A DNA stretch of 19,825 nucleotides from Candidatus Woesearchaeota archaeon (GTDB lineage Archaea; Nanobdellota; Nanobdellia; Woesearchaeales; JACPBV01): positions 1-19,825 of the forward strand of contig JAHWHQ010000097.1 of assembly GCA_019323195.1 (NCBI GenBank). Direction: 5' to 3'. Below the pieces are notes generated by a model. That model searched no databases. It had not been told where the DNA came from and saw nothing but the letters and a program-made list of their open reading frames with translations. Position 1 is the first letter of the stretch, and each line of letters opens with the position of its first letter. Made by a program: the position numbers and the translations under genes. This document shows, in pieces, positions 1-6,460 of this stretch.

Positions 1-177
1 AGCTTTACCGTAATTTGGGGTAAAGTGGGGAATTTGATTAATATATTTGAAAATGTGGAGGCCTTAGAGCCTAAATGCCCTACCTGCGATACTAAGATCA
101 TACTTGGTGTAACCACCCAGTACAGTAAAGAGCATAGCTGTCATGTTTGCCTGAAGTGCAATTCAAAACTTTTATAG
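1..177 (+). CDS. C-terminal part of a zinc-ribbon protein (5' end outside window)
   Basis: Frame 1 is open from the first base to TAG at 175-177 and encodes 58 residues, so only the C-terminus is present. It carries two cysteine clusters, CPTC (codons starting at 76 and 85) and CHVCLKC (139-159), separated by about 20 residues. That is the pattern of a zinc ribbon ending in a short basic/hydrophobic tail (NSKLL). The upstream part, VIWGKVGNLINIFENVEALE, has no motif I recognise. Zinc binding is inferred from cysteine spacing; whether the protein binds nucleic acid or protein is unknown. The next gene starts 13 bp downstream with a GAGGTG ribosome-binding site in the gap, so the two are probably co-transcribed. 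Confidence 0.75.
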   Translation, partial: SFTVIWGKVGNLINIFENVEALEPKCPTCDTKIILGVTTQYSKEHSCHVCLKCNSKLL

Positions 178-189
178 CCGAGGTGTAAA

Positions 190-687
190 ATGGACGGACA
201 AATTTCCACAATTAAGAAATTAGAGATGAAAAAAGATGATATGTTGGGCATGGTTATGTTCAACAGCGGTTTGAGCAGTACGGACTTGAGATTCATGGAG
301 GAAGAGTTTGATTTCCGCCAGCGGGACATTGATAGTTTTGTTTCATGCTATAAGAACCTTGGAATTGTTTTCAGGCTGAAGCCTATACAGGAGAAGTTTC
401 TTAAGGAATGGAAGCCTTTCATCCAGAAGACCATCAGAAAGAGCAGCCAGTTTGACCGTTTCAGCAATATCTTTGTTAACAAGAGCTATGACAAGATCCT
501 GCTGGTAACCAACAAAAGGCTTCTTGCTGTTGACCTGAAGAAACTGAACGAGAAGATCGAATACATCAACTATCGTATAGAGAGTTATGACCGGAAGGTC
601 TTAGAGGAGATGAACGACCCTGCCGATGCAGCCAAGGAAGAGCATAAGGGCATCTTCCAGAAGGTTATTGATGTTCTTAGAGGATAA
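190..687 (+). CDS. Hypothetical charged protein, 165 aa
   Basis: I do not recognise this family. The product is 165 residues, strongly charged and apparently soluble: no signal peptide, no membrane segment, no cysteine motif. Residues 1-60 and roughly 115-150 are rich in Lys/Glu with hydrophobic residues at heptad-like spacing, suggesting helical bundles or a short coiled coil (for example LKKLNEKIEYINYRIESYD). The centre contains a basic stretch, QKTIRKSSQFDRF. The start at 190 is supported by GAGGTG at 180-185 and by tight spacing after the upstream zinc-ribbon gene. No frameshift or truncation is visible. The gene ends 118 bp before the likely start of malate dehydrogenase, and a new TATA box in that gap suggests the transcription unit ends here. 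Confidence 0.7.
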   Translation: MDGQISTIKKLEMKKDDMLGMVMFNSGLSSTDLRFMEEEFDFRQRDIDSFVSCYKNLGIVFRLKPIQEKFLKEWKPFIQKTIRKSSQFDRFSNIFVNKSYDKILLVTNKRLLAVDLKKLNEKIEYINYRIESYDRKVLEEMNDPADAAKEEHKGIFQKVIDVLRG

Positions 688-738
688 GAATATATCTTAT
701 GGGCTGGATTGAGGATGTTTGCAGCCGTTAACAATAAC

Positions 739-746
739 TTTATAAA
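739..746 (+). promoter_or_regulatory. TATA box for the malate dehydrogenase unit
   Basis: TTTATAAA is centred at about 743. Archaeal transcription normally begins some 25 bp downstream, here near 769. The ATG at 749 would then lie upstream of the transcript start and could not initiate the dehydrogenase. Confidence 0.55.
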
Positions 747-794
747 CTATGCTTTTTTTCTTAAAAATTATCTATAGGATATTTATTTGCACAA

Positions 795-800
795 GGGGGA
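795..800 (+). promoter_or_regulatory. Ribosome-binding site that points to an ATA start
   Basis: GGGGGA lies five bases before the ATA codon at 806. Together with the family's usual N-terminus (Met-Lys-Ile-x-Ile-Ile-Gly) it makes 806 the best start. Confidence 0.5.
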
Positions 801-805
801 TCAAA

Positions 806-1720
806 ATAAAAATCAGCATAATAGGAGCAGGGATGGTCGGTTCTACAGCTGCCCAGCGTATAGCAGATAAGAGGCTGGCAGATGAGCTTGTTCTTGTTGA
901 CATTACAGAGGCTGTAAAGGGCAAGGCATTGGACATTCAGGAATCTGCCTCGATAGAAGGCTTTGATACAAAGGTTACAGGGACGATGGACTATAAGGAT
1001 ATAGCCCGTTCAGACATAGTCATAGTGACAGCAGGCTTCCCTCGTATGCCTGGAATGTCAAGGGATGACCTCCTTGCAAGGAATTCAGGTATCATAAGGG
1101 GCATAGCAGAAAAGATAAAGGAATATGCCGCAGAAGCCATAGTGATAGTGGTCACTAACCCCTTGGATGTTATGTCTTATATAACCCTTAAGGAGACCGG
1201 CTTTAGCAAGGATAAGGTTATAGGCATGGCAGGTGTCCTGGATACTACAAGGCTTGCAGGATTTATAGCAGAGGAACTGAAAGCATCCCCCGGGGACGTC
1301 AGGGCCCTTGTCCTTGGCTCGCACGGCGACACCATGGTCCCTGTCATGCAGGAGACAGAGGTTAGCGGAAAAAAGATAAGAGAGCTCTTGGATGATGAAA
1401 AGATAGAAAGGCTGGTCGACAGGACAAGAAAAGGCGGTATGGAGATCGTCAATTACCTGAAAAAGGGCTCTGCCTTTTATGCTCCTTCCTCTTCTGTCGT
1501 TAAGATGGTAAGTGCGATAGTGAACGACACAAAAGAGATTCTTCCCTGCTCTGTCTATCTGGAGGGCGAATACGGCTACAGCAGCATATATCTTGGAGTG
1601 CCTGTAAGATTAGGGAAGAACGGTGTTGAGGAGATCGTTGAGATAGGACTTGATGAAGATGTTAAGAGACAGCTGGACAATTCTGCCAGCGCAACAAAAA
1701 AAAATATAGAGGGATTATAA
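806..1720 (+). CDS. mdh: Malate dehydrogenase (LDH-like family), probable ATA start
   Basis: This is an NAD(P)-dependent malate dehydrogenase of the lactate/malate dehydrogenase superfamily, interconverting malate and oxaloacetate in the cytosol. It opens with the Rossmann motif IIGAGMVGS. An Asp after the second strand (LVLVD) favours NAD over NADP. The mobile loop GFPRMPGMSR carries Arg where lactate dehydrogenases have Gln, which argues for malate. NPLDVM and the catalytic-His motif GSHGDTMVP follow. From 806 it is 304 residues, a normal length for the family. The reading frame continues upstream to an ATG at 749, but that codon is upstream of the expected transcript start and would add 19 atypical residues (MLFFLKIIYRIF). 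No in-frame ATG, GTG or TTG lies between 749 and the glycine loop. The stop is 1 bp before the NYN gene, so an operon is likely. Confidence 0.9.
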   Translation: MKISIIGAGMVGSTAAQRIADKRLADELVLVDITEAVKGKALDIQESASIEGFDTKVTGTMDYKDIARSDIVIVTAGFPRMPGMSRDDLLARNSGIIRGIAEKIKEYAAEAIVIVVTNPLDVMSYITLKETGFSKDKVIGMAGVLDTTRLAGFIAEELKASPGDVRALVLGSHGDTMVPVMQETEVSGKKIRELLDDEKIERLVDRTRKGGMEIVNYLKKGSAFYAPSSSVVKMVSAIVNDTKEILPCSVYLEGEYGYSSIYLGVPVRLGKNGVEEIVEIGLDEDVKRQLDNSASATKKNIEGL

Positions 1721-1721
1721 A

Positions 1722-2225
1722 ATGAAGGTAAACAAAGCGCAGCGCGTCGGTGTTTTTGTTGACGTGCAGAACATGTATTATTCCGCAAAAAGCATGTATA
1801 AGGGAAAGGTTGATTTTGCCCAGATTTTGAAGGTTGCGGTAAGCGGAAGGAGCCTTATAAGGGCCATAGCCTATGTTATAAAGACTGATATCGTAAAGGA
1901 AGAGAGGAGTTTTTTTGACGCTTTGGAAAACATAGGTTTTGAGGTAAATTCAAAGGACCTGCAGATCTTCTACGGCGGGCATAAGAAGGGCGACTGGGAC
2001 ATCGGGATAGCGATGGACATGATAGAGCTTGCACCCAAGCTTGACACCGCAGTTCTGGTGAGCGGCGACGGGGATTTTGTCCCTTTGGTCAGGCACCTGA
2101 GGCATGCCCTGGGCGTAAGGGTCGAGGTCATAGCCTTCGGCAAGTCAAGCAGCTCCAAGCTGAAGGAAGCAGCGCATTCCTTTTTGGACCTCGACATATC
2201 AAAACAGAAATACCTGATGAAGTAA
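1722..2225 (+). CDS. NYN-domain (DUF88/LabA-type) nuclease-like protein
   Basis: The 167-residue product is essentially one NYN domain, a PIN-like fold found in putative RNases. Acidic residues sit where the family places its metal site: FVDVQN with D14, the DWDIGIAMD segment with D91, D93 and D99, and SGDGDF with D116 and D118. The phrase SGDGDFVPLVRHLR is a hallmark of LabA/DUF88 proteins. Family members are generally thought to cleave RNA with divalent metal; the substrate cannot be predicted here. The start ATG lies 1 bp after the malate dehydrogenase stop and the stop lies 1 bp before the next gene, so it is translated within the same message. Its physiological link to the redox genes on either side is not clear. 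No truncation is seen. Confidence 0.88.
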   Translation: MKVNKAQRVGVFVDVQNMYYSAKSMYKGKVDFAQILKVAVSGRSLIRAIAYVIKTDIVKEERSFFDALENIGFEVNSKDLQIFYGGHKKGDWDIGIAMDMIELAPKLDTAVLVSGDGDFVPLVRHLRHALGVRVEVIAFGKSSSSKLKEAAHSFLDLDISKQKYLMK

Positions 2226-2226
2226 G

Positions 2227-3030
2227 ATGTATCCTATACTGCAGAAAAGAAAGCTGGCTGAGAACACCTATCTTATCGAGATAGAGGCTCCTGCCATCGC
2301 TAAAAAGGCAAAGCCCGGCCAGTTTGTGATCCTTATGATAGATGAAAAGGGCGAAAGGATACCTTTGACGATAGCGGATTCAGGCAAAAGGACCATAACC
2401 ATAGTCTTTCTTGCTGTTGGCAAGACCACTACCCAGCTGTCCGCGTTAAAGAAAGGTGATTCGATAGTGGATTTTGTCGGGCCTTTGGGGACGCCTTCTA
2501 AGATACAGGAGTACGGCAATGTGTGCGTCATAGGGGGCGGACTTGGCATAGCGCCTATCTATCCTATCATCCGGGCCCTGAAGAAGGCGGAAAACAATAT
2601 AACCGCCATACTCGGCGCAAGAAGCAAAGATAACCTTTTCTGGGAGGATCATTTCAGGCCTCTTTGTGAGGAGGTCTTGATAACTACTGAGGATGGAAGC
2701 AGGGGAAAGAAAGGCTTTGTCACTGACGCCCTGAAGGAGCTGATGCAGAGGAAGAAGATAGACCTTGTGATAGCCATAGGCCCCCCTATAATGATGAAGG
2801 TCATATCAGACATGACAAGAAACAGGATAAAGACCATAGTGTCCCTTAACCCCATAATGATAGACGGCATGGGGATGTGCGGCGGCTGCAGGGTAGTAAT
2901 AGACGGCAAGGTGAAGTTTGCATGCTGTGACGGCCCTGAGTTTAATGGCCACCAGGTTGACTGGGACGAGCTGATGAACCGTAACAGGGCCTATATGGAA
3001 GAGGAAAAATGCGCGTGTGAGGTAAAATGA
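2227..3030 (+). CDS. NfnA/SudB-type FAD and [2Fe-2S] oxidoreductase subunit
   Basis: The product resembles the small subunit of NADH-dependent ferredoxin:NADP oxidoreductase (NfnA; SudB in Thermococcales) and the PyrK electron-transfer subunit. Residues about 1-95 form the FAD-binding barrel (RIPLTIAD, with GPLGTP at 85-90). Residues 98-205 form the NAD(P) domain (VIGGGLGIAPIYPI, 101-114; AIGPPIMM, 183-190). The C-terminus has D213, C218, C221 and C233 around a [2Fe-2S] site; Asp replaces the first Cys of PyrK-type centres, as known for NfnA. The length of 267 residues is close to typical. A glutamate-synthase-like NfnB partner is not in this window, so it is unclear whether the protein bifurcates electrons or serves another partner. 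The stop overlaps the next start (ATGA at 3027-3030), indicating translational coupling. Confidence 0.85.
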   Translation: MYPILQKRKLAENTYLIEIEAPAIAKKAKPGQFVILMIDEKGERIPLTIADSGKRTITIVFLAVGKTTTQLSALKKGDSIVDFVGPLGTPSKIQEYGNVCVIGGGLGIAPIYPIIRALKKAENNITAILGARSKDNLFWEDHFRPLCEEVLITTEDGSRGKKGFVTDALKELMQRKKIDLVIAIGPPIMMKVISDMTRNRIKTIVSLNPIMIDGMGMCGGCRVVIDGKVKFACCDGPEFNGHQVDWDELMNRNRAYMEEEKCACEVK

Positions 3031-3287
3031 GTGAAATAAACTTTTGTCCGTTCTGCGATGCACCGCAGCATAAGATACTTTTGTGCAGGGAAGATGCATT
3101 CTTCTGCAAGGAGTGCTCCAGGTTTTTCAGGCTGAGCGAACTTGGCATGAAATGCCCCAAGTGTGATTCTCTGAAGATAGTAAAGTCTGACTTCCCTTCT
3201 CCAAGCGGAGAGGTGGCGTTCCAGTGTAGCGACTGCAAGAAGATACTTTCTGCAAGCGAGTTTTTTAAGGCCAATAAGGTTAAGTGA
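3027..3287 (+). CDS. Small double zinc-ribbon protein, 86 aa
   Basis: This 86-residue protein has four CxxC pairs: CPFC (7-10), CKEC (27-30), CPKC (43-46) and CSDC (67-70). They could bind two zinc ions as two ribbons, or rubredoxin-like iron. Charged residues lie between the knuckles and the tail is basic (FFKANKVK). The start is fixed by a 4-bp ATGA overlap with the stop of the NfnA-type gene, so its synthesis is probably coupled to that subunit. A role as a redox partner or accessory factor is conceivable but is only inference from position. No named family is recognised. It is the last gene of the operon; structured non-coding DNA follows. Confidence 0.75.
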   Translation: MSEINFCPFCDAPQHKILLCREDAFFCKECSRFFRLSELGMKCPKCDSLKIVKSDFPSPSGEVAFQCSDCKKILSASEFFKANKVK

Positions 3288-3327
3288 ATTGATCTTATTA
3301 AGCCAAAAAAGGGAAATAAGCGGCAGC

Positions 3328-3832
3328 ATATACCCTGAGAGCAGGAATGGGTTGATTGTTGAAGTATAAGTTCTAGTGGGTATTGTTCTGTATGCAGGGC
3401 ATATTAGTCTTTTATTACAACTTGGGTTTAATACCCTTATGCTTGCATCGGTATGTATCCAAGTTCTAATGGCCAGAAATTTTGAAATAATTGAATTCGC
3501 GTAATACCCCTCAGCTTGCTGCGGTTGTGATAGCGGATTCCAAAATTTCTCGTTTGTCAAGAACCACCCACAAAAAAAGCTAACGCTTTTTTCTAGTGTA
3601 GTAAATTATTTCATAATTTATACACCATCATAAATGGGTGGCATGCAAGGCTTAAGCCTCTAAAGCCATCCCATACATCTAGGTGGTTCTTGAGCATAAA
3701 CTGGAAATTTGGAACGCAAATTTCTGGTTTGTTAGAAATGCGAAGTATTTCCAACACTCAGGAATATACCCTCTTCCAAAACTGGATAGTGGACTTTGTC
3801 CACTGCTTAAAAAACCAGTGGTATATTCCTGA
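3328..3832. repeat. Intergenic run of at least eight inverted repeats
   Basis: The 668 bp between 3288 and 3955 hold no convincing gene but many paired arms: ATATACCCTG 3328-3337 with 3395-3404 (one mismatch); AACTTGG 3419-3425 with 3459-3465; AGAAATTTTG 3475-3484 with 3541-3550, extended inward by GAATTCGC 3493-3500 with 3533-3540 (one wobble); CAAGAACCACC 3558-3568 with 3682-3692, enclosing three hairpins (3573-3592, 3596-3625, 3634-3674); GAAATTT 3704-3710 with 3718-3724; GTTAGAAAT 3731-3739 with 3747-3755 (one mismatch); and TCAGGAATATACC 3758-3770 with 3820-3832. The last encloses ACTGG/CCAGT and AGTGGAC 3788-3794 with 3798-3804. This could be a structured RNA or remnants of palindromic mobile DNA. 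No transcript start is obvious. Confidence 0.7.
3573..3592 (+). terminator. Hairpin with T-run, possible terminator
   Basis: AAAAAAGC (3573-3580) pairs perfectly with GCTTTTTT (3585-3592) around a TAAC loop, ending in six T. It may end transcripts entering from the upstream operon, although archaeal termination relies mainly on the T-run. It also lies inside the larger 3558-3692 stem. Confidence 0.35.
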
Positions 3833-3858
3833 CATATCAATCTCCAATAGGTTCCCCT

Positions 3859-3919
3859 AAAGTGTTACAAAAATTGTATCACTTTATAAGAAAAGTGTTA
3901 CAAAAATTGTATCACTTTA
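3859..3919. promoter_or_regulatory. Two identical 28-bp palindromic operators before the ATPase promoter
   Basis: The same 28-bp sequence occurs at 3859-3886 and 3892-3919, offset by 33 bp, close to three helical turns. Each copy is an inverted repeat: arms AAGTGTTACAA and TTGTATCACTT around AAA, with one non-complementary pair per arm. The second copy ends 6 bp before the TATA box of the ATPase gene. Paired dimer-sized palindromes on one face of the helix next to a promoter look like a repressor or activator site. Self-regulation by the ATPase is a guess. Confidence 0.7.
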
Positions 3920-3925
3920 GAAAGA

Positions 3926-3934
3926 TTTAAATAT
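3926..3934 (+). promoter_or_regulatory. TATA box of the ATPase gene
   Basis: TTTAAATAT is centred 26 bp before the ATG at 3956, so the message is probably leaderless. No Shine-Dalgarno sequence precedes that ATG. Confidence 0.6.
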
Positions 3935-3955
3935 GTAGGCTGTTTTCTTGTTTGA

Positions 3956-5218
3956 ATGGAACGGGAAAAACTCTATTTTGTTTTGTTTGAGCAGCAGAAA
4001 GGGTTTAAGGTAGATGGGATGTTAGTTGACAGGGAAATCAGAGAGAATGCTGTATCTTTCCTGCATCTGAAGCTTCCTATAATAATAACCGGAGTTAGGA
4101 GATCTGGAAAATCAACCTTATTATACATAATAAAAGAAAAACTGAAATTAAAAGAAAAGGAATACCTTTATGTTAACTTCAATGATGAAAGGCTGGTTGG
4201 CTTTTCTTTTGAGGATTTCCAGAGTATTATTGATTTTCTAAACGAACAGAATTACGATAAGGGCTGTTATTTGTTTCTGGATGAAATCCAGGAAACCAAT
4301 GGGTGGGAGAAATGGATAGACCGAATAAAAGAGAAATACCCCATTTTAATAACCGGCTCGAATTCAAAACTGCTAAGCAAGGAGATTTCTACAGTATTAA
4401 CCGGAAGATCAATAAGCATAAGCTTATACCCCTTCAGTTTCAGGGAATTTCTTGAATCAAAAAAAGTAAAAACCGAAAATTGGAGCATTGACTTAAAATT
4501 ACAGGCTAGACTGAGGAAAGAGTTCTCTCAATTTGTTTTATCCGGAGGCATTCCAAAAGCTATTGTTGACAATGATAAAAGGCTTTTACAGGAAAATTAT
4601 GAAAATATACTTTATAGGGACATTATAAAAAGGTTCAATAAAAACCTTGAAAAATCAATTAAGGAGATTTCTGTTTATTTGCTTTCAAATGTTTCAAATG
4701 AAATAAGCATAAGGTCATTGTCAAAGACAATCCAGATAAGTAATTTATCAACAGTAAAATCTATTCTGGAAACCTTTGAAAAGGCTTTCTTGTTCTTTTT
4801 TGTGAATAAATTTGATTATTCTGTTAAAAAGCAGATACAGAATCCAAGAAAAGCTTATTGTGTTGATACTGGATTCATAAACGAGGTGGGGTTCAGCTTT
4901 TCAGAGGATAAAGGAAGGATTTTAGAGAATATTGTTTTTTTGGAGCTAAAAAGAAGTCATGAGGAGATTTATTATTTTTCAGAGAAGGGCGAATGCGATT
5001 TTCTTTTGAGAAAAGGTATAAAGATACATCAAGCAATTCAGGTTTGTCATCAATTGAATGAGAAAAATAAGGAAAGAGAACTTAGTGGATTATTGGAAGC
5101 TATGGATAAATTCAACTTGAAAGAGGGGTTGATTTTAACATACAGTCAAGAAGAGCAAATAACTGAGGGAAAGAAGAGGATAATTGTTAAGCCGGTGTGG
5201 AAGTGGATTTTAGAATAA
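3956..5218 (+). CDS. AAA-type ATPase with C-terminal DUF4143-like domain
   Basis: The 420-residue protein matches the AAA_14/DUF4143 group of archaeal and bacterial ATPases. The Walker A loop is GVRRSGKST (46-54), Walker B is LFLDE (106-110), and the sensor segment TGSNSKLL (133-140) and LTGR (148-151) follow. The middle (about 215-290) looks like a winged helix (NEISIRSLSKTIQISNLSTVKSILE). The C-terminal part (VDTGF, then ILENIVFLELKRS and GECDFLLRKG) resembles the PD-(D/E)XK-like fold typical of the group. The function of these proteins is poorly defined; DNA-linked roles are assumed. The start gives a leaderless message and two palindromic operators lie just upstream. The gene is visibly more A/T-rich than the malate dehydrogenase block and follows a repeat-rich region, so it may be recently acquired. 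It is intact. Confidence 0.88.
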   Translation: MEREKLYFVLFEQQKGFKVDGMLVDREIRENAVSFLHLKLPIIITGVRRSGKSTLLYIIKEKLKLKEKEYLYVNFNDERLVGFSFEDFQSIIDFLNEQNYDKGCYLFLDEIQETNGWEKWIDRIKEKYPILITGSNSKLLSKEISTVLTGRSISISLYPFSFREFLESKKVKTENWSIDLKLQARLRKEFSQFVLSGGIPKAIVDNDKRLLQENYENILYRDIIKRFNKNLEKSIKEISVYLLSNVSNEISIRSLSKTIQISNLSTVKSILETFEKAFLFFFVNKFDYSVKKQIQNPRKAYCVDTGFINEVGFSFSEDKGRILENIVFLELKRSHEEIYYFSEKGECDFLLRKGIKIHQAIQVCHQLNEKNKERELSGLLEAMDKFNLKEGLILTYSQEEQITEGKKRIIVKPVWKWILE

Positions 5219-5229
5219 ACCAAAGGATT

Positions 5230-5238
5230 TTTATATAA
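5230..5238 (+). promoter_or_regulatory. TATA box of the first glycosyltransferase
   Basis: TTTATATAA lies about 42 bp upstream of the ATG at 5276, predicting a start near 5260 and a leader of about 16 nt containing GGG at 5264-5266. Confidence 0.5.
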
Positions 5239-5275
5239 GGTAAAGAAGGAAACCTTGTAAAGGGTTTTTTAAAAA

Positions 5276-6406
5276 ATGAGGAAGATCAAGGTTCTGATGC
5301 TCGGCTGGGAGTACCCGCCTTATGTCACTGGCGGCCTTGGCACGCACTGCTATTATCTGACAAAGGCCTTGGCAAAGCTGCCGGTCAAGATATATTTCAT
5401 CACCCCCCACCCCATACATAAGAGAAGGGGGAACCTGGAGATCATAGGGCTGGATATAAGCCAGAGGTTTAAGGAGGATGGGAAGATACTTAGCTATGGT
5501 AAAAGGGATAATTTCTACAAGAAGGTAGAGTTATATAAGAAAGAGGCTGTTGATGTAATACAAAAATTGGATTTTGATATTATACATAGCCAGGATTGGA
5601 TGCCCATAGAGACAGCCATCTTAATAAAGAATCTTTCAGGCAAGCCTTTGATCCAGACCATGCATTCTACAGAGTTTGACAAGTGCAGACATCCAAGGAA
5701 GAGGTTTATAGAGCTTGATAAAAAAGGCATGAAAGCAGCAGAGAAGGTAATTGCTGTTTCCAATTATACAAAAAAAATCTTAATCGATAAGTTTGGGATA
5801 GAAAGCAGAAAGATAGCTGTCATCTATAATGCGATAGAGCAGAGGAAGGCTCCTGCTAAAAAAAAGGAAGCAACTGTTAGGCATATACTCTATCTTGGAA
5901 GGCTGAAGTACCAGAAAGGGATTCCTTTTTTGATTGATGCTGCAGATATTGTCTTAAAAAAAGAGAGGGATGTTAGATTCATTATAGCAGGCAAGGGAAA
6001 AAAGGAATATGAGGCAAAGCTAAAAATAAAGGTTCATAAACTGGGGCATGCTGATAAGATAATCTTTAAGGGCTATGTAAAAGACAAGGATTATTACTAT
6101 AAGAAAGCCAATCTTTTTGTAATGCCTTCTTTGTCAGAGCCTTTCGGCATAACACCCCTTGAATCAATAGGCAATGGAACGCCGGTTTTAATATCAAAAC
6201 AGTCTGGAATAGCTGAGGTTCTGAAGAGCTGCTTGAAGTTTGATTATGGTAATAAGGAGGACTTTGCAAGAAAGATGTTATTTTTGCTGAGAAACAAAAG
6301 GGCATATGAAAGGTTAAGAACTAAAGGGCTTGAGGAAATAAGAAGCTTCACATGGGAAAGTATAGCAAAAGAAACAAGAGATGTTTATGCTAAATTCATC
6401 TCTTGA
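5276..6406 (+). CDS. Glycosyltransferase, GT-B fold (GT4/GT5-like)
   Basis: A 376-residue retaining glycosyltransferase of the glycogen-synthase-like/GT4 type. It transfers a sugar from a nucleotide-sugar donor, probably in the cytosol, since no signal or membrane segment is visible. The N-terminal domain has MLGWEYPPYVTGGLGTH (8-24), the acceptor-side glycine loop, and HSQDW (104-108). The C-terminal domain has LGRLKYQKG (207-215) with the basic donor-phosphate residues R209 and K214. The E-x7-E signature is SEPFGITPLE, with E288 and E296, then GNGTPVLIS. The length is normal for the family. The donor and product cannot be read from sequence; glycogen/starch-like synthase, trehalose-type or surface-glycan enzymes are all possible. 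It probably shares a glycan pathway with the glycosyltransferase 54 bp downstream and the nucleotidyltransferase beyond that. Confidence 0.88.
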   Translation: MRKIKVLMLGWEYPPYVTGGLGTHCYYLTKALAKLPVKIYFITPHPIHKRRGNLEIIGLDISQRFKEDGKILSYGKRDNFYKKVELYKKEAVDVIQKLDFDIIHSQDWMPIETAILIKNLSGKPLIQTMHSTEFDKCRHPRKRFIELDKKGMKAAEKVIAVSNYTKKILIDKFGIESRKIAVIYNAIEQRKAPAKKKEATVRHILYLGRLKYQKGIPFLIDAADIVLKKERDVRFIIAGKGKKEYEAKLKIKVHKLGHADKIIFKGYVKDKDYYYKKANLFVMPSLSEPFGITPLESIGNGTPVLISKQSGIAEVLKSCLKFDYGNKEDFARKMLFLLRNKRAYERLRTKGLEEIRSFTWESIAKETRDVYAKFIS

Positions 6407-6432
6407 TATGATGGGAGAATAAACAATAATTA

Positions 6433-6441
6433 TTTATATAA
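6433..6441 (+). promoter_or_regulatory. TATA box of the second glycosyltransferase
   Basis: TTTATATAA is centred 24 bp before the ATG at 6461, predicting a leaderless or near-leaderless message. A GGGGG at 6448-6452 lies in between and could serve as a ribosome-binding site in read-through transcripts from the upstream gene. Confidence 0.55.
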
Positions 6442-6460
6442 CCTTTAGGGGGTTTAAGAC

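Noticed and set aside
749..805. ATG-started N-terminal extension of malate dehydrogenase
   Set aside because: The ATG lies just downstream of the TATA box and upstream of the expected transcript start; the added hydrophobic residues are unlike the family.
2991..3560. Long open frame on the minus strand across the zinc-ribbon gene and the repeat region
   Set aside because: It overlaps a well-supported plus-strand gene, its protein has low-complexity-like Ser/Thr/Pro/Leu composition with no recognisable domain, and no promoter or ribosome-binding site precedes it. The inverted repeats explain the region better.
3859..3919. CRISPR array
   Set aside because: Only two repeat copies with a 5-bp gap between them; no spacers and no cas genes.
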